A DNA stretch of 12,188 bases, taken from the NCBI GenBank assembly GCA_903908015.1, contig CAIVQI010000099.1, forward strand, positions 1-12,188, written 5' to 3'. Made by a program: the position numbers and the translations under genes. The number at the start of each line of letters is the position of its first letter. Position 1 is the stretch's first letter. Below are positions 1 to 7,700 of the stretch, piece by piece. The notes under the pieces are model-generated. The model ran no database searches, had not been told where the DNA came from, and worked only from the letters and a program-made list of their open reading frames with translations. Source of the stretch: an uncultured Bacteroidota bacterium (GTDB taxonomy: Bacteria > Bacteroidota > Bacteroidia > UBA7662).

Positions 1-300
1 ACGCAGTTGTGCGGGACTTAATTCATCGTCGACCAACACCAGGTCGATGTGCTCCATCCGCACATACTCCTCAACCTCCTTAATTTTCCCCGAACCCAGG
101 TAGGTGCGGGAATCGGGAGTAGGCAAACGTTGAACAAAGCGTTTTTGCACCGTTGCTCCAGCAGTTTTGGCCAAAAATGCCAATTCATCGAGGTGCTCAC
201 TGCATAAGGACTCACCCAAGGATGGAATGATAACCCCGAGCATCACAGCAGTTTCGGGCAAGAGTGATGCTGTGGGCGAAGGGGAGGCTGGCCTTGCCAT
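1..300 (-). CDS. hflX: GTPase HflX, N-terminal part (runs off left edge)
   Basis: HflX is a cytoplasmic GTPase that binds the large ribosomal subunit and splits stalled or idle ribosomes. Reading the minus strand from the ATG at 300-298 gives 100 uninterrupted codons. Residues 38 onward fit the HflX N-terminal domain: LDELAFLAKTAGA, then RLPTPDSRTYLGSGKIKEV, then IDLVLVDDELSPAQL. The TYLGSGK segment and the DxxLSPAQ segment are the family's most recognisable N-terminal signatures. The first 20 or so residues (Pro/Ser/Thr-rich) are not conserved. The coiled region and GTP-binding motifs lie outside the window, so catalytic residues cannot be checked. The start codon overlaps the stop of the upstream TPR gene by one base (TGATG), which suggests translational coupling and transcription from that gene's promoter. 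There is no Shine-Dalgarno sequence. The family call is firm; the start could be a few codons further in, for instance at Met20. Confidence 0.93.
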   Translation of the reverse strand, partial: MARPASPSPTASLLPETAVMLGVIIPSLGESLCSEHLDELAFLAKTAGATVQKRFVQRLPTPDSRTYLGSGKIKEVEEYVRMEHIDLVLVDDELSPAQLR

Positions 301-2177
301 CAATCGACCTTCAAGTTATCGCCCCGCAGTTCCCTGAACCGCCTGCGGGCATCCACGGTGAACAAGCTATCCGGGTATTCTTCCAGCATTTTTTGATATA
401 GTTGAAGGGCCTCCTCAGATTTGCCCTCCCGCTCGAAAAGCCTGGCCAGTGCAATGAGGGCATCATCCGCCAGGATGTCTTTAGGGTGGTCTTTGAGCAG
501 TGATTCATAACTGAGACGTGCACCGGATAGATCGCCGGTTTTTTCTTGTATGTTGGCCTTGCGAAACCAAATTTCATCGCGTAAACTATGCCCAGGCAGT
601 TCAGTGAGCATGGAATCCAAAGCGCGAATGGCAGCATCATATTGTTGGCGCTTCATCATCAATTCGGCTCGGGCAAAATTCATGAGCGGTATTTGACTGG
701 TATCAAGGTTAAAATTATCGGCGATGAGGAGGGATAGCTCCATGGCGTCATTGGCAATTTTATGCGTCGTGCCCGCTTTTAAAATGTCGAGCTGTGCCTG
801 CGCCCATTCAAACTCATAACGATAATAAGAGAGACGGGCGTTACGCAAACGAGCCTCCTGACCAATCACGTCCTCGATATAGTCCTTATCGACCTGACCA
901 TAGAGCAACTGTGCCTCCCAAAGTTCATCAGTCAATAAAAATAAATCGGCCAGTTCCAATTTGGCTTCAGCGCGCTTGCGGGCATCTCCCGGGCCCGCTA
1001 TGGCATCTTCCAGGAGCTGAATGCCCTCATCAAAACGACCCAATTCATAGGCGAGGATGTGCGCCAGGCCCTTTTTGAGGGGGAGGGCCAGGTTGGGGTG
1101 TCGAACATCGGTGATCACGAGCCGATATTCTTCCGCCAGTTGTGCCCACAATTCACGGCTTGCACGATCTCGTTCCAACATCAACTGCTTGTTTTCCAAA
1201 CGGTTCATGCGGGCATCGAACCACACAGGAAGTGTAGGGCCAGCTTCAATTAGATATTGATAAATCTGATCGGCAGCGGTATAATCCCGATTTTCGGTGG
1301 CAGTTGAGGCCAATGCGAGGAGGCGGGTGCCACCCTCTTTTTTGCGGGTATCAAGGGCACGTGCCTGCACAAAAGCCAAGCTAAAATCTTTTTGCTGAAC
1401 GAAATACCAAACCGCCAGTTCGGGAAGCAGCAGGTTGTCGGGATACTTCTGCAATGCCGCCATCAATTTTTCTCGGAATACTTCGAAATCCTCCACAGCG
1501 ATGTTACTCTGTAATTGCTTTTGAATATGCCCCATTTGCTGGGGGTTCTTCACGAGATACTCAAGGTAATTCTCTACCATTCGCGATTTTTGTCCGGTTG
1601 CCCTGTACAATTCAGCCAATTCGAGGGTAAACGCGTCGGGATTATTGAGTTGCCGGGAACCCTGTTCATAAACCCGAATGGCGTAGTCATTTTCACCCCT
1701 AATCTGGAAGCAGAAAGCATAAGTGAGCAAGCGATTTCGGTCGTTGGGCAGCTTTTTGAAGATCTCTTCAAATGCAGCCAAAGCCTTGGGTTCCTTGTTT
1801 TGTTGGCGGAGCGACACCGCTTGGTCGATCACAAATTGGATGTCCTCAGGAAATTTCTTGCTGAGAAAAGAAGCCATGCTTTCGGAACGCTTAAAATCAC
1901 CTAAGCGGCTGTAGGCTGCATAAAGGTAATTGTAGGCGTTTCTTTCGCTCGGATTGGTTTTTAATAACTGTTCCAATACCTCAGCCGCTTTATCGAATTC
2001 CTCTTGCTGAAAATAATTGATGCCCAGTTGCAACTGGGTCTTGGGATCCTGTTGGGCATTGGCGTGAAGACCCGTCATGAGGCTCAACGCGAGACAAAAC
2101 CCTGCAAATAGCGCAGAAAAAGCGTCAATCCGAACCCGCGAATCAAAAGCCTTTGAAAAGACAGCATTAGGGGTCAT
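300..2177 (-). CDS. Exported tetratricopeptide-repeat protein
   Basis: The product has 625 residues from the ATG at 2177. It opens with a basic segment, a hydrophobic stretch (about residues 19-37, rich in Ala, Leu and Phe) and an ANA-Q cleavage-like site near residue 41, so it should be exported by Sec. The rest is helical repeat sequence. Clear TPR-like units lie at about 47-150 (for example LGINYFQQEEFDKAAEVLEQLL), and at the C-terminus there are units of the kind seen in YbgF/BamD-like proteins (GKSEEALQLYQKMLEEYPDS). The middle is more degenerate. Such proteins are scaffolds for protein-protein contacts, here presumably in the periplasm; the partner is unknown and no catalytic motif is visible. 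A GTG at 2189 would add four residues but reads less well. The gene shares one base with hflX and is probably cotranscribed with it. The likely promoter is the minus-strand TATTTTTG box at 2217-2210. There is no evidence of truncation. Confidence 0.88.
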   Translation of the reverse strand: MTPNAVFSKAFDSRVRIDAFSALFAGFCLALSLMTGLHANAQQDPKTQLQLGINYFQQEEFDKAAEVLEQLLKTNPSERNAYNYLYAAYSRLGDFKRSESMASFLSKKFPEDIQFVIDQAVSLRQQNKEPKALAAFEEIFKKLPNDRNRLLTYAFCFQIRGENDYAIRVYEQGSRQLNNPDAFTLELAELYRATGQKSRMVENYLEYLVKNPQQMGHIQKQLQSNIAVEDFEVFREKLMAALQKYPDNLLLPELAVWYFVQQKDFSLAFVQARALDTRKKEGGTRLLALASTATENRDYTAADQIYQYLIEAGPTLPVWFDARMNRLENKQLMLERDRASRELWAQLAEEYRLVITDVRHPNLALPLKKGLAHILAYELGRFDEGIQLLEDAIAGPGDARKRAEAKLELADLFLLTDELWEAQLLYGQVDKDYIEDVIGQEARLRNARLSYYRYEFEWAQAQLDILKAGTTHKIANDAMELSLLIADNFNLDTSQIPLMNFARAELMMKRQQYDAAIRALDSMLTELPGHSLRDEIWFRKANIQEKTGDLSGARLSYESLLKDHPKDILADDALIALARLFEREGKSEEALQLYQKMLEEYPDSLFTVDARRRFRELRGDNLKVD

Positions 2178-2209
2178 AAAATGAGTCACGCAGAAGATGG
2201 TAAAAAGTG

Positions 2210-2240
2210 CAAAAATACGGCGATTTCGCCACCCCTGAAA
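2210..2240 (-). promoter_or_regulatory. Candidate Bacteroidota promoter for the TPR gene and hflX
   Basis: On the minus strand, TATTTTTG (2217 to 2210) matches the Bacteroidota -7 consensus TAnnTTTG exactly. A TTTC (2240 to 2237) lies 19 bases upstream, against the consensus -33 TTTG, so three of four bases match at a typical spacing. Transcription would begin around 2206-2203 and give a leader of about 27 bases before the ATG at 2177. The match is by eye only. No transcription start data are available. Confidence 0.45.
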
Positions 2241-2252
2241 CGCCTATTTTTG
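2224..2252 (+). promoter_or_regulatory. Candidate radA promoter directly abutting the start
   Basis: TATTTTTG at 2245-2252 is an exact match to the Bacteroidota -7 box TAnnTTTG. A TTTC at 2224-2227 lies 17 bases upstream as a partial -33 element. The box ends immediately before the ATG at 2253, so a transcript starting four to seven bases downstream would begin at about the second ATG (2259). This predicts a leaderless or nearly leaderless radA mRNA. It could also be a chance AT-rich match. Confidence 0.4.
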
Positions 2253-2258
2253 ATGCCT

Positions 2259-3617
2259 ATGGCATCACGCATCAAAACCGAGTGGGTATGCTCAGAATGT
2301 GGTTCAGCACAGCCCAAGTGGTCGGGCCGTTGTCCGTCCTGTAGTGCCTGGAATACGCTCATGGAAGAAATGAAGTCGGCAACAGCCGACACAGCTGCGC
2401 GCGAATCGACCGTAATGTCTCAACCCGTACTGCTTTCAGAGGTCCCGCAAAATGAATATTACAGGTTAGTTTGTCAGGACAACGAACTCAATCGCGTATT
2501 GGGGGGCGGTATGGTGCCCGGTGCGGTCATGTTAATGGGTGGAGAACCCGGAATTGGTAAATCGACTTTATTGCTCCAATTGGCCTTAGAAGAAACAGGC
2601 CCAACCCCCATACTATATGCCTGCGGGGAAGAAAGCGTTTCGCAAGTTCGTCAGCGCGCACTTCGTTTAGGCGGGAATTTAGATCGGTGCTATTTATTGG
2701 CAGAAACTTCGGTGCCCATCATCCTGGAAGCGGCAGACCGTCTGAAGGCACGCATGATCATCATCGATTCCATCCAAACCATGTCGGATCCTCATATTGA
2801 GGCCGTGGCGGGGAGCGTAGCTCAAATCCGGTATGCTGCTGCGAAGTTCACTGATTTTGCTAAGGAACGAAATGTGCCTTTGTGGCTTATTGGGCACATT
2901 ACCAAGGAGGGACAATTGGCAGGACCCAAACTGTTGGAGCATTTGGTCGACACCGTACTTCAATTTGAGGGCGATCGTCACCTCAATTTACGCCTGGTGC
3001 GCTGCCTTAAAAACAGATATGGGAGTACGCTTGAGTTGGGGATCTATGAGATGGTTTCGGCCGGATTACAGCCAGTGGCTGATCCCGCCCTTTGGTTTTC
3101 TGGCCGTACGATGCCTGGTTTATCAGGTATGGCTACTGGATCGAGCAGGGAAGGCAACCGAGCACTGTTGGTGGAAGTACAAGCACTGGTAACCCCCTCA
3201 GTTTTCGGCGTTCCCCAGCGGGGTGGAACTGGAATGGATAGCCGTCGGCTGGCCATGCTTTTGGCGGTCCTGGAAAAAAGATGTGGCCTAAGAATGGGCC
3301 CGAGTGATGTGTTTTTGAATATTACAGGTGGACTAAAAACCGAAGACCCGGCCATGGATCTGGCGGTTTGCGTGGCTTTAGCGGGCTCGGCCAAAGATCA
3401 CGCCATTGAAACACCGGTGTTGTTCGCCGCAGAAATCGGATTGGGCGGTGAACTTCGTCCGGTTACCGCCATCGAGGCTCGACTGAGCGAGGCCTCCCGT
3501 CTGGGATATAATGTGACTTACGTGGCCGATCAACAGCCCATCGCTCAGCCCCCCAAGGGCATGCGCATCATCAGACATAGCCTACTTCGTGGACTCATAG
3601 AAGAAGTGTTGGCGTAG
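2259..3617 (+). CDS. radA: DNA repair protein RadA (Sms), RecA-like ATPase
   Basis: RadA is a cytoplasmic hexameric ATPase/helicase that promotes branch migration and processing of recombination intermediates with RecA. From the ATG at 2259 the product has 452 residues, the usual length. In order it shows a zinc finger with Cys11, Cys14, Cys25 and Cys28 (CxxC-x10-CxxC); a Walker A motif at 94-103 (GGEPGIGKST, Lys101); a Walker B-like strand MIIIDSIQT; the RadA signature KNRYG at 251-255 (more often KNRFG); and a C-terminal Lon-protease-like domain including DPAMDLAVCVALAGS and a GLGGELRPV segment. The open frame extends upstream to an ATG at 2181, but those residues are not conserved and would overlap the divergent TPR gene. 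MASRIKTEWVC aligns with the normal RadA beginning, which supports 2259; 2253 is the close alternative. There is no Shine-Dalgarno sequence. The gene converges with the next gene. Confidence 0.96.
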   Translation: MASRIKTEWVCSECGSAQPKWSGRCPSCSAWNTLMEEMKSATADTAARESTVMSQPVLLSEVPQNEYYRLVCQDNELNRVLGGGMVPGAVMLMGGEPGIGKSTLLLQLALEETGPTPILYACGEESVSQVRQRALRLGGNLDRCYLLAETSVPIILEAADRLKARMIIIDSIQTMSDPHIEAVAGSVAQIRYAAAKFTDFAKERNVPLWLIGHITKEGQLAGPKLLEHLVDTVLQFEGDRHLNLRLVRCLKNRYGSTLELGIYEMVSAGLQPVADPALWFSGRTMPGLSGMATGSSREGNRALLVEVQALVTPSVFGVPQRGGTGMDSRRLAMLLAVLEKRCGLRMGPSDVFLNITGGLKTEDPAMDLAVCVALAGSAKDHAIETPVLFAAEIGLGGELRPVTAIEARLSEASRLGYNVTYVADQQPIAQPPKGMRIIRHSLLRGLIEEVLA

Positions 3618-3622
3618 TTCGA

Positions 3623-3652
3623 CGGTAAAGCAGTGTTTGCGTTTACTCACCG
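3623..3652. terminator. Weak hairpin between convergent genes
   Basis: Within the 42-base gap between the two stop codons, GTAAAGC (3625-3631) can pair with GC-G-TTTAC (3639-3646, one bulged G), and an outer CG pairs with CG at 3651-3652. There is no T-run on either strand right after the stem, so this is a poor intrinsic terminator at best. It is listed because the position suits bidirectional termination. Confidence 0.2.
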
Positions 3653-3659
3653 CTAGCGC

Positions 3660-4601
3660 TTATCCGCACATCCTGGCCTTGGTGTGTAGATACTCATCCC
3701 AGATTCGGCGTACCAACTCCCCCGCTGGTAGAATTTCGTCGATGCCCGCCGAAATCTGGCCGATTTCTAATTCACCCTCAATCAAATCCCCTTCAAACAT
3801 GCCTTTTTTCGCGCGACCCCTTCCCAGTAGCGCCGCTAATTGTGCTGCATCAGCGCCTTGGGCCTCAGCAGCCACAACTTGATCGAAAAAGGGATTTTTC
3901 AACAAACGAACAGGGGTGAGCGCCTTCAGTGACAAGCGGGTATCGCCTTCACCAGCCCGCAGCACCATTTCCTTAAAGGATTGATGGGCCGAAGACTCAT
4001 GCGTGGCCACAAAGCGACTGCCTAATTGTGCGCCATCGGCACCCAATGCCATCACGGCGTACAAAGCAGCTCCGGATGCAATGCCACCAGCAGCGATCAG
4101 GGGTAGGGCCGTTGCCTTCCTCACCTGCGGAATCAAACATAAAGTTGTCGTTTCCTCGCGACCGTTGTGACCGCCCGCTTCGAAGCCCTCGGCCACCACC
4201 GCGTCTACACCCGCCCGGGCTGCTTTTTGGGCAAAAGATACGCTTGAAACCACATGCACTACAGTAATACCATAGTTTTTTAAGGTGGAAGTATATTGAG
4301 CAGGATTGCCGGCAGAAGTAAACACAATCGGCACCTTATTTTCGATAATCAAATGAAGATGCTCGTCGATTTGGGGGTACAATAGTGGAAGATTCACAGC
4401 AAAAGGTGCGCTGGTAGCTTCGCGACAACGTTTCAAGTGCATGGCCAAAACATCCGGATACATCGACCCCGCCCCAATGATGCCCAAACCCCCCGCTTCG
4501 CTGACAGCCGAGGCCAATTCCCATCCACTACACCAAATCATGCCGGCCTGAATAATGGGATATGAAATGTTGAATAACTGACAAATTCTATTTTCTGGCA
4601 T
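3660..4601 (-). CDS. Nitronate monooxygenase-family FMN protein (2-nitropropane dioxygenase-like)
   Basis: The 313-residue product is a complete FMN-dependent TIM-barrel enzyme of the nitronate monooxygenase/FabK superfamily. The characterised members oxidise toxic alkyl nitronates such as propionate 3-nitronate in the cytoplasm, using oxygen; FabK members instead reduce enoyl-ACP. Visible landmarks are the N-terminal YPIIQAGMIWCSGW (about 14-27); the flavin and active-site segment AEGFEAGGHNGR (137-148) with the putative catalytic His145; AAGGIASG (170-177) and GAQLGSRF (190-197), which form the FMN phosphate site; and a conserved tail EGELEIGQISAGIDEILPAGE. The length and tail fit the close family usually annotated as nitronate monooxygenase in Bacteroidota; a FabK role cannot be excluded from sequence alone. 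The gene stands alone, convergent with radA and divergent from the receptor operon. There is no Shine-Dalgarno sequence before the ATG at 4601. Confidence 0.9.
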   Translation of the reverse strand: MPENRICQLFNISYPIIQAGMIWCSGWELASAVSEAGGLGIIGAGSMYPDVLAMHLKRCREATSAPFAVNLPLLYPQIDEHLHLIIENKVPIVFTSAGNPAQYTSTLKNYGITVVHVVSSVSFAQKAARAGVDAVVAEGFEAGGHNGREETTTLCLIPQVRKATALPLIAAGGIASGAALYAVMALGADGAQLGSRFVATHESSAHQSFKEMVLRAGEGDTRLSLKALTPVRLLKNPFFDQVVAAEAQGADAAQLAALLGRGRAKKGMFEGDLIEGELEIGQISAGIDEILPAGELVRRIWDEYLHTKARMCG

Positions 4602-4655
4602 GGGAGTTCAGATTGGATGGTTCAAGGGTTAATCTCCGAAAACTACGAAAATCAA

Positions 4656-4666
4656 GCAGTCACTGC
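4656..4666. repeat. Short perfect palindrome in divergent intergenic region
   Basis: GCAGT-C-ACTGC is a perfect five-base inverted repeat around a single central base. It lies about 55 bases upstream of the flavoprotein start and 100 bases upstream of the receptor start. An eight-base palindrome TTCTAGAA follows at 4674-4681. Either could be an operator half-site pair, but sites this short occur by chance and there is no second copy to support function. Confidence 0.2.
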
Positions 4667-4691
4667 CTATGGATTCTAGAAGATTAATTTA

Positions 4692-4718
4692 TTGTGAATG
4701 AGTTCTTGCATAAGTTCG
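4692..4718 (+). promoter_or_regulatory. Candidate promoter for the receptor operon
   Basis: TAAGTTCG at 4711-4718 differs from the Bacteroidota -7 box TAnnTTTG at one position. A TTG at 4692-4694 lies 16 bases upstream as a possible -33 element. This would give a leader of about 40 bases. A second, weaker option is TATGTTGC at 4729-4736 with TTG at 4706-4708 (20-base spacing). The stretch just before the receptor ATG has no Shine-Dalgarno sequence, as is normal for this phylum. Confidence 0.28.
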
Positions 4719-4764
4719 TTCTCCTTGCTATGTTGCACTCCGATTTTACTTTAAGCCGATTTGT

Positions 4765-7700
4765 ATGAAAAAAACGCTTTACGCTGGATTTTTCCTGTTT
4801 TTTGCTTGCATCGCAACAGCCTTCGGACAGGCTGGTACGGGTACCCTGCAAGGAAAAGTGGTGGATGACCTCAAGCCCAAGGAAGGAATCCCTTTCGCCA
4901 ACGTGATTTTGGAGCAAAACGGGGCCCAGAAATCGGGTACCACTACGGACATCAATGGAGCCTACAAATTTGGTGCGGTGCCTCCCGGAAAGTACGATGT
5001 GAAAGTCTCTTATGTGGGCTACAATACCCGCGAAATCAAGGGCGTATTGGTAACGGCCGACAAATCCAACTTCCTGGATATTCGCATGACGTCTGGGGTT
5101 GATTTGAGTGTCATTGACGTAGTTGATTACGAAGTGCCGCTGATTTCGAAGGATGAGACGTCCACCGGAGGTACGGTAACGCGCGAGGAGATTGCCGCGC
5201 TGCCGACACGTGACGTAAATTCCATTGCGGCAACCACGGCAGGCGTTTTCCAGCAAGACGAAGGGAGTGCATTGAATATTCGTGGATCGCGTTCATCCTC
5301 AACAGAATATTTCATTGATGGTATCCGCGTACGGGGAACCACCAATCTTCCCAACGCAGCGATTGAACAAACCACCGTCATCACAGGGGGTATTCCGGCC
5401 CAATACGGGGACGCCACCGGGGGAATCATCAACATCACCACACGCGGACCTTCTGGTCAGTTTTATGGTGGCGCCGAGGTTTTAAGTTCTTTCAAGGTGT
5501 TAGAGCCCTATGGCTACAATCTTTATGCCCTAAACTTTTCTGGTCCACTGGCCAAGTCAAAAGACCGCTCCATTTTAGGATATTTTCTTTCTGCAGAGTA
5601 TGAAACACAAGTTGATCCCAGACCATCTGCAGTCGGTGTCTGGTCACTGAAACCAGAAGTCCTCGATTCTATTAGCAATAATCCCTACAGGGCCTCAATA
5701 TTCGGTAGTGGGGTGAACCGCAATTCGGAATTTGTGACCCGTGATGACATGATATTGGGTCAAGTTCGCCCAAATGCCAACCGCGATCGTTTATCGGTTG
5801 CTGGTAAAATTGATTTCCAGCCTACACCCTTAATCGGGTTTACCGTCGGTGGCAACTACGATTATGTCGATTTCCGCAACTACAGCCGCGCAAACCTGCT
5901 GTTTAGTCCTAATAATATGGGCTTTAATACGGAAACCACCACCCGTATGTATGCCCGCTACAAGCAGAATTTTGCATCTTCCCAAGATGCAACGATTAAG
6001 AACGCTTATTACACGTTGCAATTTGATTACACGAATTCAGGAACAACTCAGGATGGAGGCAGTGCTTTAGGAAGGAATCCCTTCAACTACGGACATATTG
6101 GCAAGTTCGATTATAGCCAGTTACCTATTTTTCAGAGTGGCTCGTTTGTGGATTCGGCATCTGGACTGCCAGTGCGATATGATGATGTGCAGATTCTTCA
6201 GGGATTTGGTGACCGTAATCTTCGGTTCACCCCAAGCACCATCGACCCAGGTTTATCCGTTTGGGGCACAAGTTTTTTCAATGTGCTTAATGCCACGGAA
6301 TTCAACAGCCTGAGTGACGTTCGTTTGTTTGGTGGTTTGGTGAACGGACTTCGTCCGGGTTCAGCTTACGGAATATGGCAAGACCCAGGTAGGCAGTTTG
6401 GGGGTTACAGCTATTCCAATAATGATCTCTTCCGATTCACAGGTTTCTTCTCAGCTGATATTGGGAAGCACGCGCTTAAATTCGGGTTTGAGTACGACCA
6501 GCGCATCGACCGCGGATATTCTGTCAGCGCTTACGCTGGTGGTATTGGCTTGTGGGGAATTGCCAGAGCATTAACGAACCGACACATTTTGGAATTGGAT
6601 TTGGATAATCCATTGATCGATCGTGACGAATTCGGCTTTATGCTGGGTGATACGGTTCGCTACAATAGGTTGTACAATGCAGCCAATCAATCGACCTTCG
6701 ATCGCAATCTTCGTCGCTCGTTGGGCTATGCCGACAATGACTTGCGGTTCATTAATGTCGATAATTTAGACCCTGATCAGTTGAAGCTAAGTTTCTTTTC
6801 TGCTGAGGAGTTGCTCAATCAGGGTAATTCTTTCGTATCCTACAATGGATATGACTACCTCGGGAATCGCCTGGCCAAAAACCCTGGTTTCCTGGATTTC
6901 TTTAATGATCGGATTAACCGGCCGATTCCTGCCTTCCAGCCCATCTACATGGCTGGATTCATTGAGGATAAATTTGCATTCGACGATCTTGTCTTCCGTG
7001 TAGGGGTGCGGGTCGACCGTTTCGATGCCAATCAACCCGTTTTAGCTGACCGCTTCTTGCTTTACCCAGCCAGAACGCTGGCGGAGGTTGATGGAGCGCT
7101 TAATTCATCGGGTGCTCACCCCAGCATCGTCCCCTCGAATGCTGTTGTGTATGTCAATGACCTCAATACGCCAAACCCTACTATTCTTGGCTATCGTTCG
7201 GGTGTACAATGGTACACGGCGCAAGGGACTGAGGTGCGGAACGCCTCGGGTATTGCAGCGGCCTCCGCGTCGGGCAGAGTTACCCCTTACTTGCGCGATA
7301 CCAAGCAGAATGAAGTACGGGCTGATGCCTTTGTTGACTACACGCCGCAAATTAATTTCATGCCGCGTGTGGCGTTTTCCTTCCCCATATCTGATGAGGC
7401 GCAGTTTTTCGCCCATTATGATGTGTTGACCCAGCGCCCTAGCGATTTCTTCCGTTTCGACCCGCGTCAATATTTCTATCTTCAGCAGATCGGAGGAACA
7501 ATCAATAATCCTGACCTCAAGCCAGAGCGTACGATCGACTACCAACTGGGTTTTAAGCAAAGATTGAATAAGTCGTCTGCACTGACCATTAGTGCCTTCT
7601 ACCGTGAGTTGCGCAACATGATCCAAATCATTAATGTGCCATTTGCCTTCCCACTTGACTATAGGACTTATGGAAATATTGACTTTGGTACGGTAAAAGG

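Larger units (their letters stand above)
2210..2252. repeat. Imperfect inverted repeat between divergent genes
   Basis: The left arm is CAAAAATA-C-GGCG (2210-2222) and the right arm is CGCC-TATTTTTG (2241-2252). They pair over 12 bases with one bulged C and an 18-base spacer. The arms contain the two divergent -7-like boxes. The left GGCG can also pair with the nearer CGCC at 2227-2230, giving a mutually exclusive small hairpin. It may be a regulator binding site, a hairpin in read-through RNA, or simply the mirror layout of two promoters. Confidence 0.5.

Noticed and set aside
18..215. A 65-codon minus-strand reading frame inside the hflX segment
   Set aside because: It is out of frame with the convincing HflX reading, which shows the family's N-terminal motifs.
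1515..1904. A 129-codon plus-strand frame opposite the TPR gene
   Set aside because: It lies entirely antisense to well-formed TPR repeats, has no recognisable domain and no promoter-like element; it is best explained as a codon-composition shadow.
2181..2252. An upstream extension of radA starting at ATG 2181
   Set aside because: The added residues do not resemble a RadA N-terminus, the extension would overlap the start of the divergent TPR gene, and it runs through the predicted promoter boxes.
4684..5256. A 190-codon minus-strand frame covering the receptor start and part of the intergenic region
   Set aside because: It overlaps the signal peptide, regulatory domain and plug of the receptor on the opposite strand, and its translation shows no family features.
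7105..7626. A 173-codon minus-strand frame within the receptor gene
   Set aside because: It is antisense to continuous barrel-encoding sequence, has unusual Arg-rich composition and no recognisable motif.
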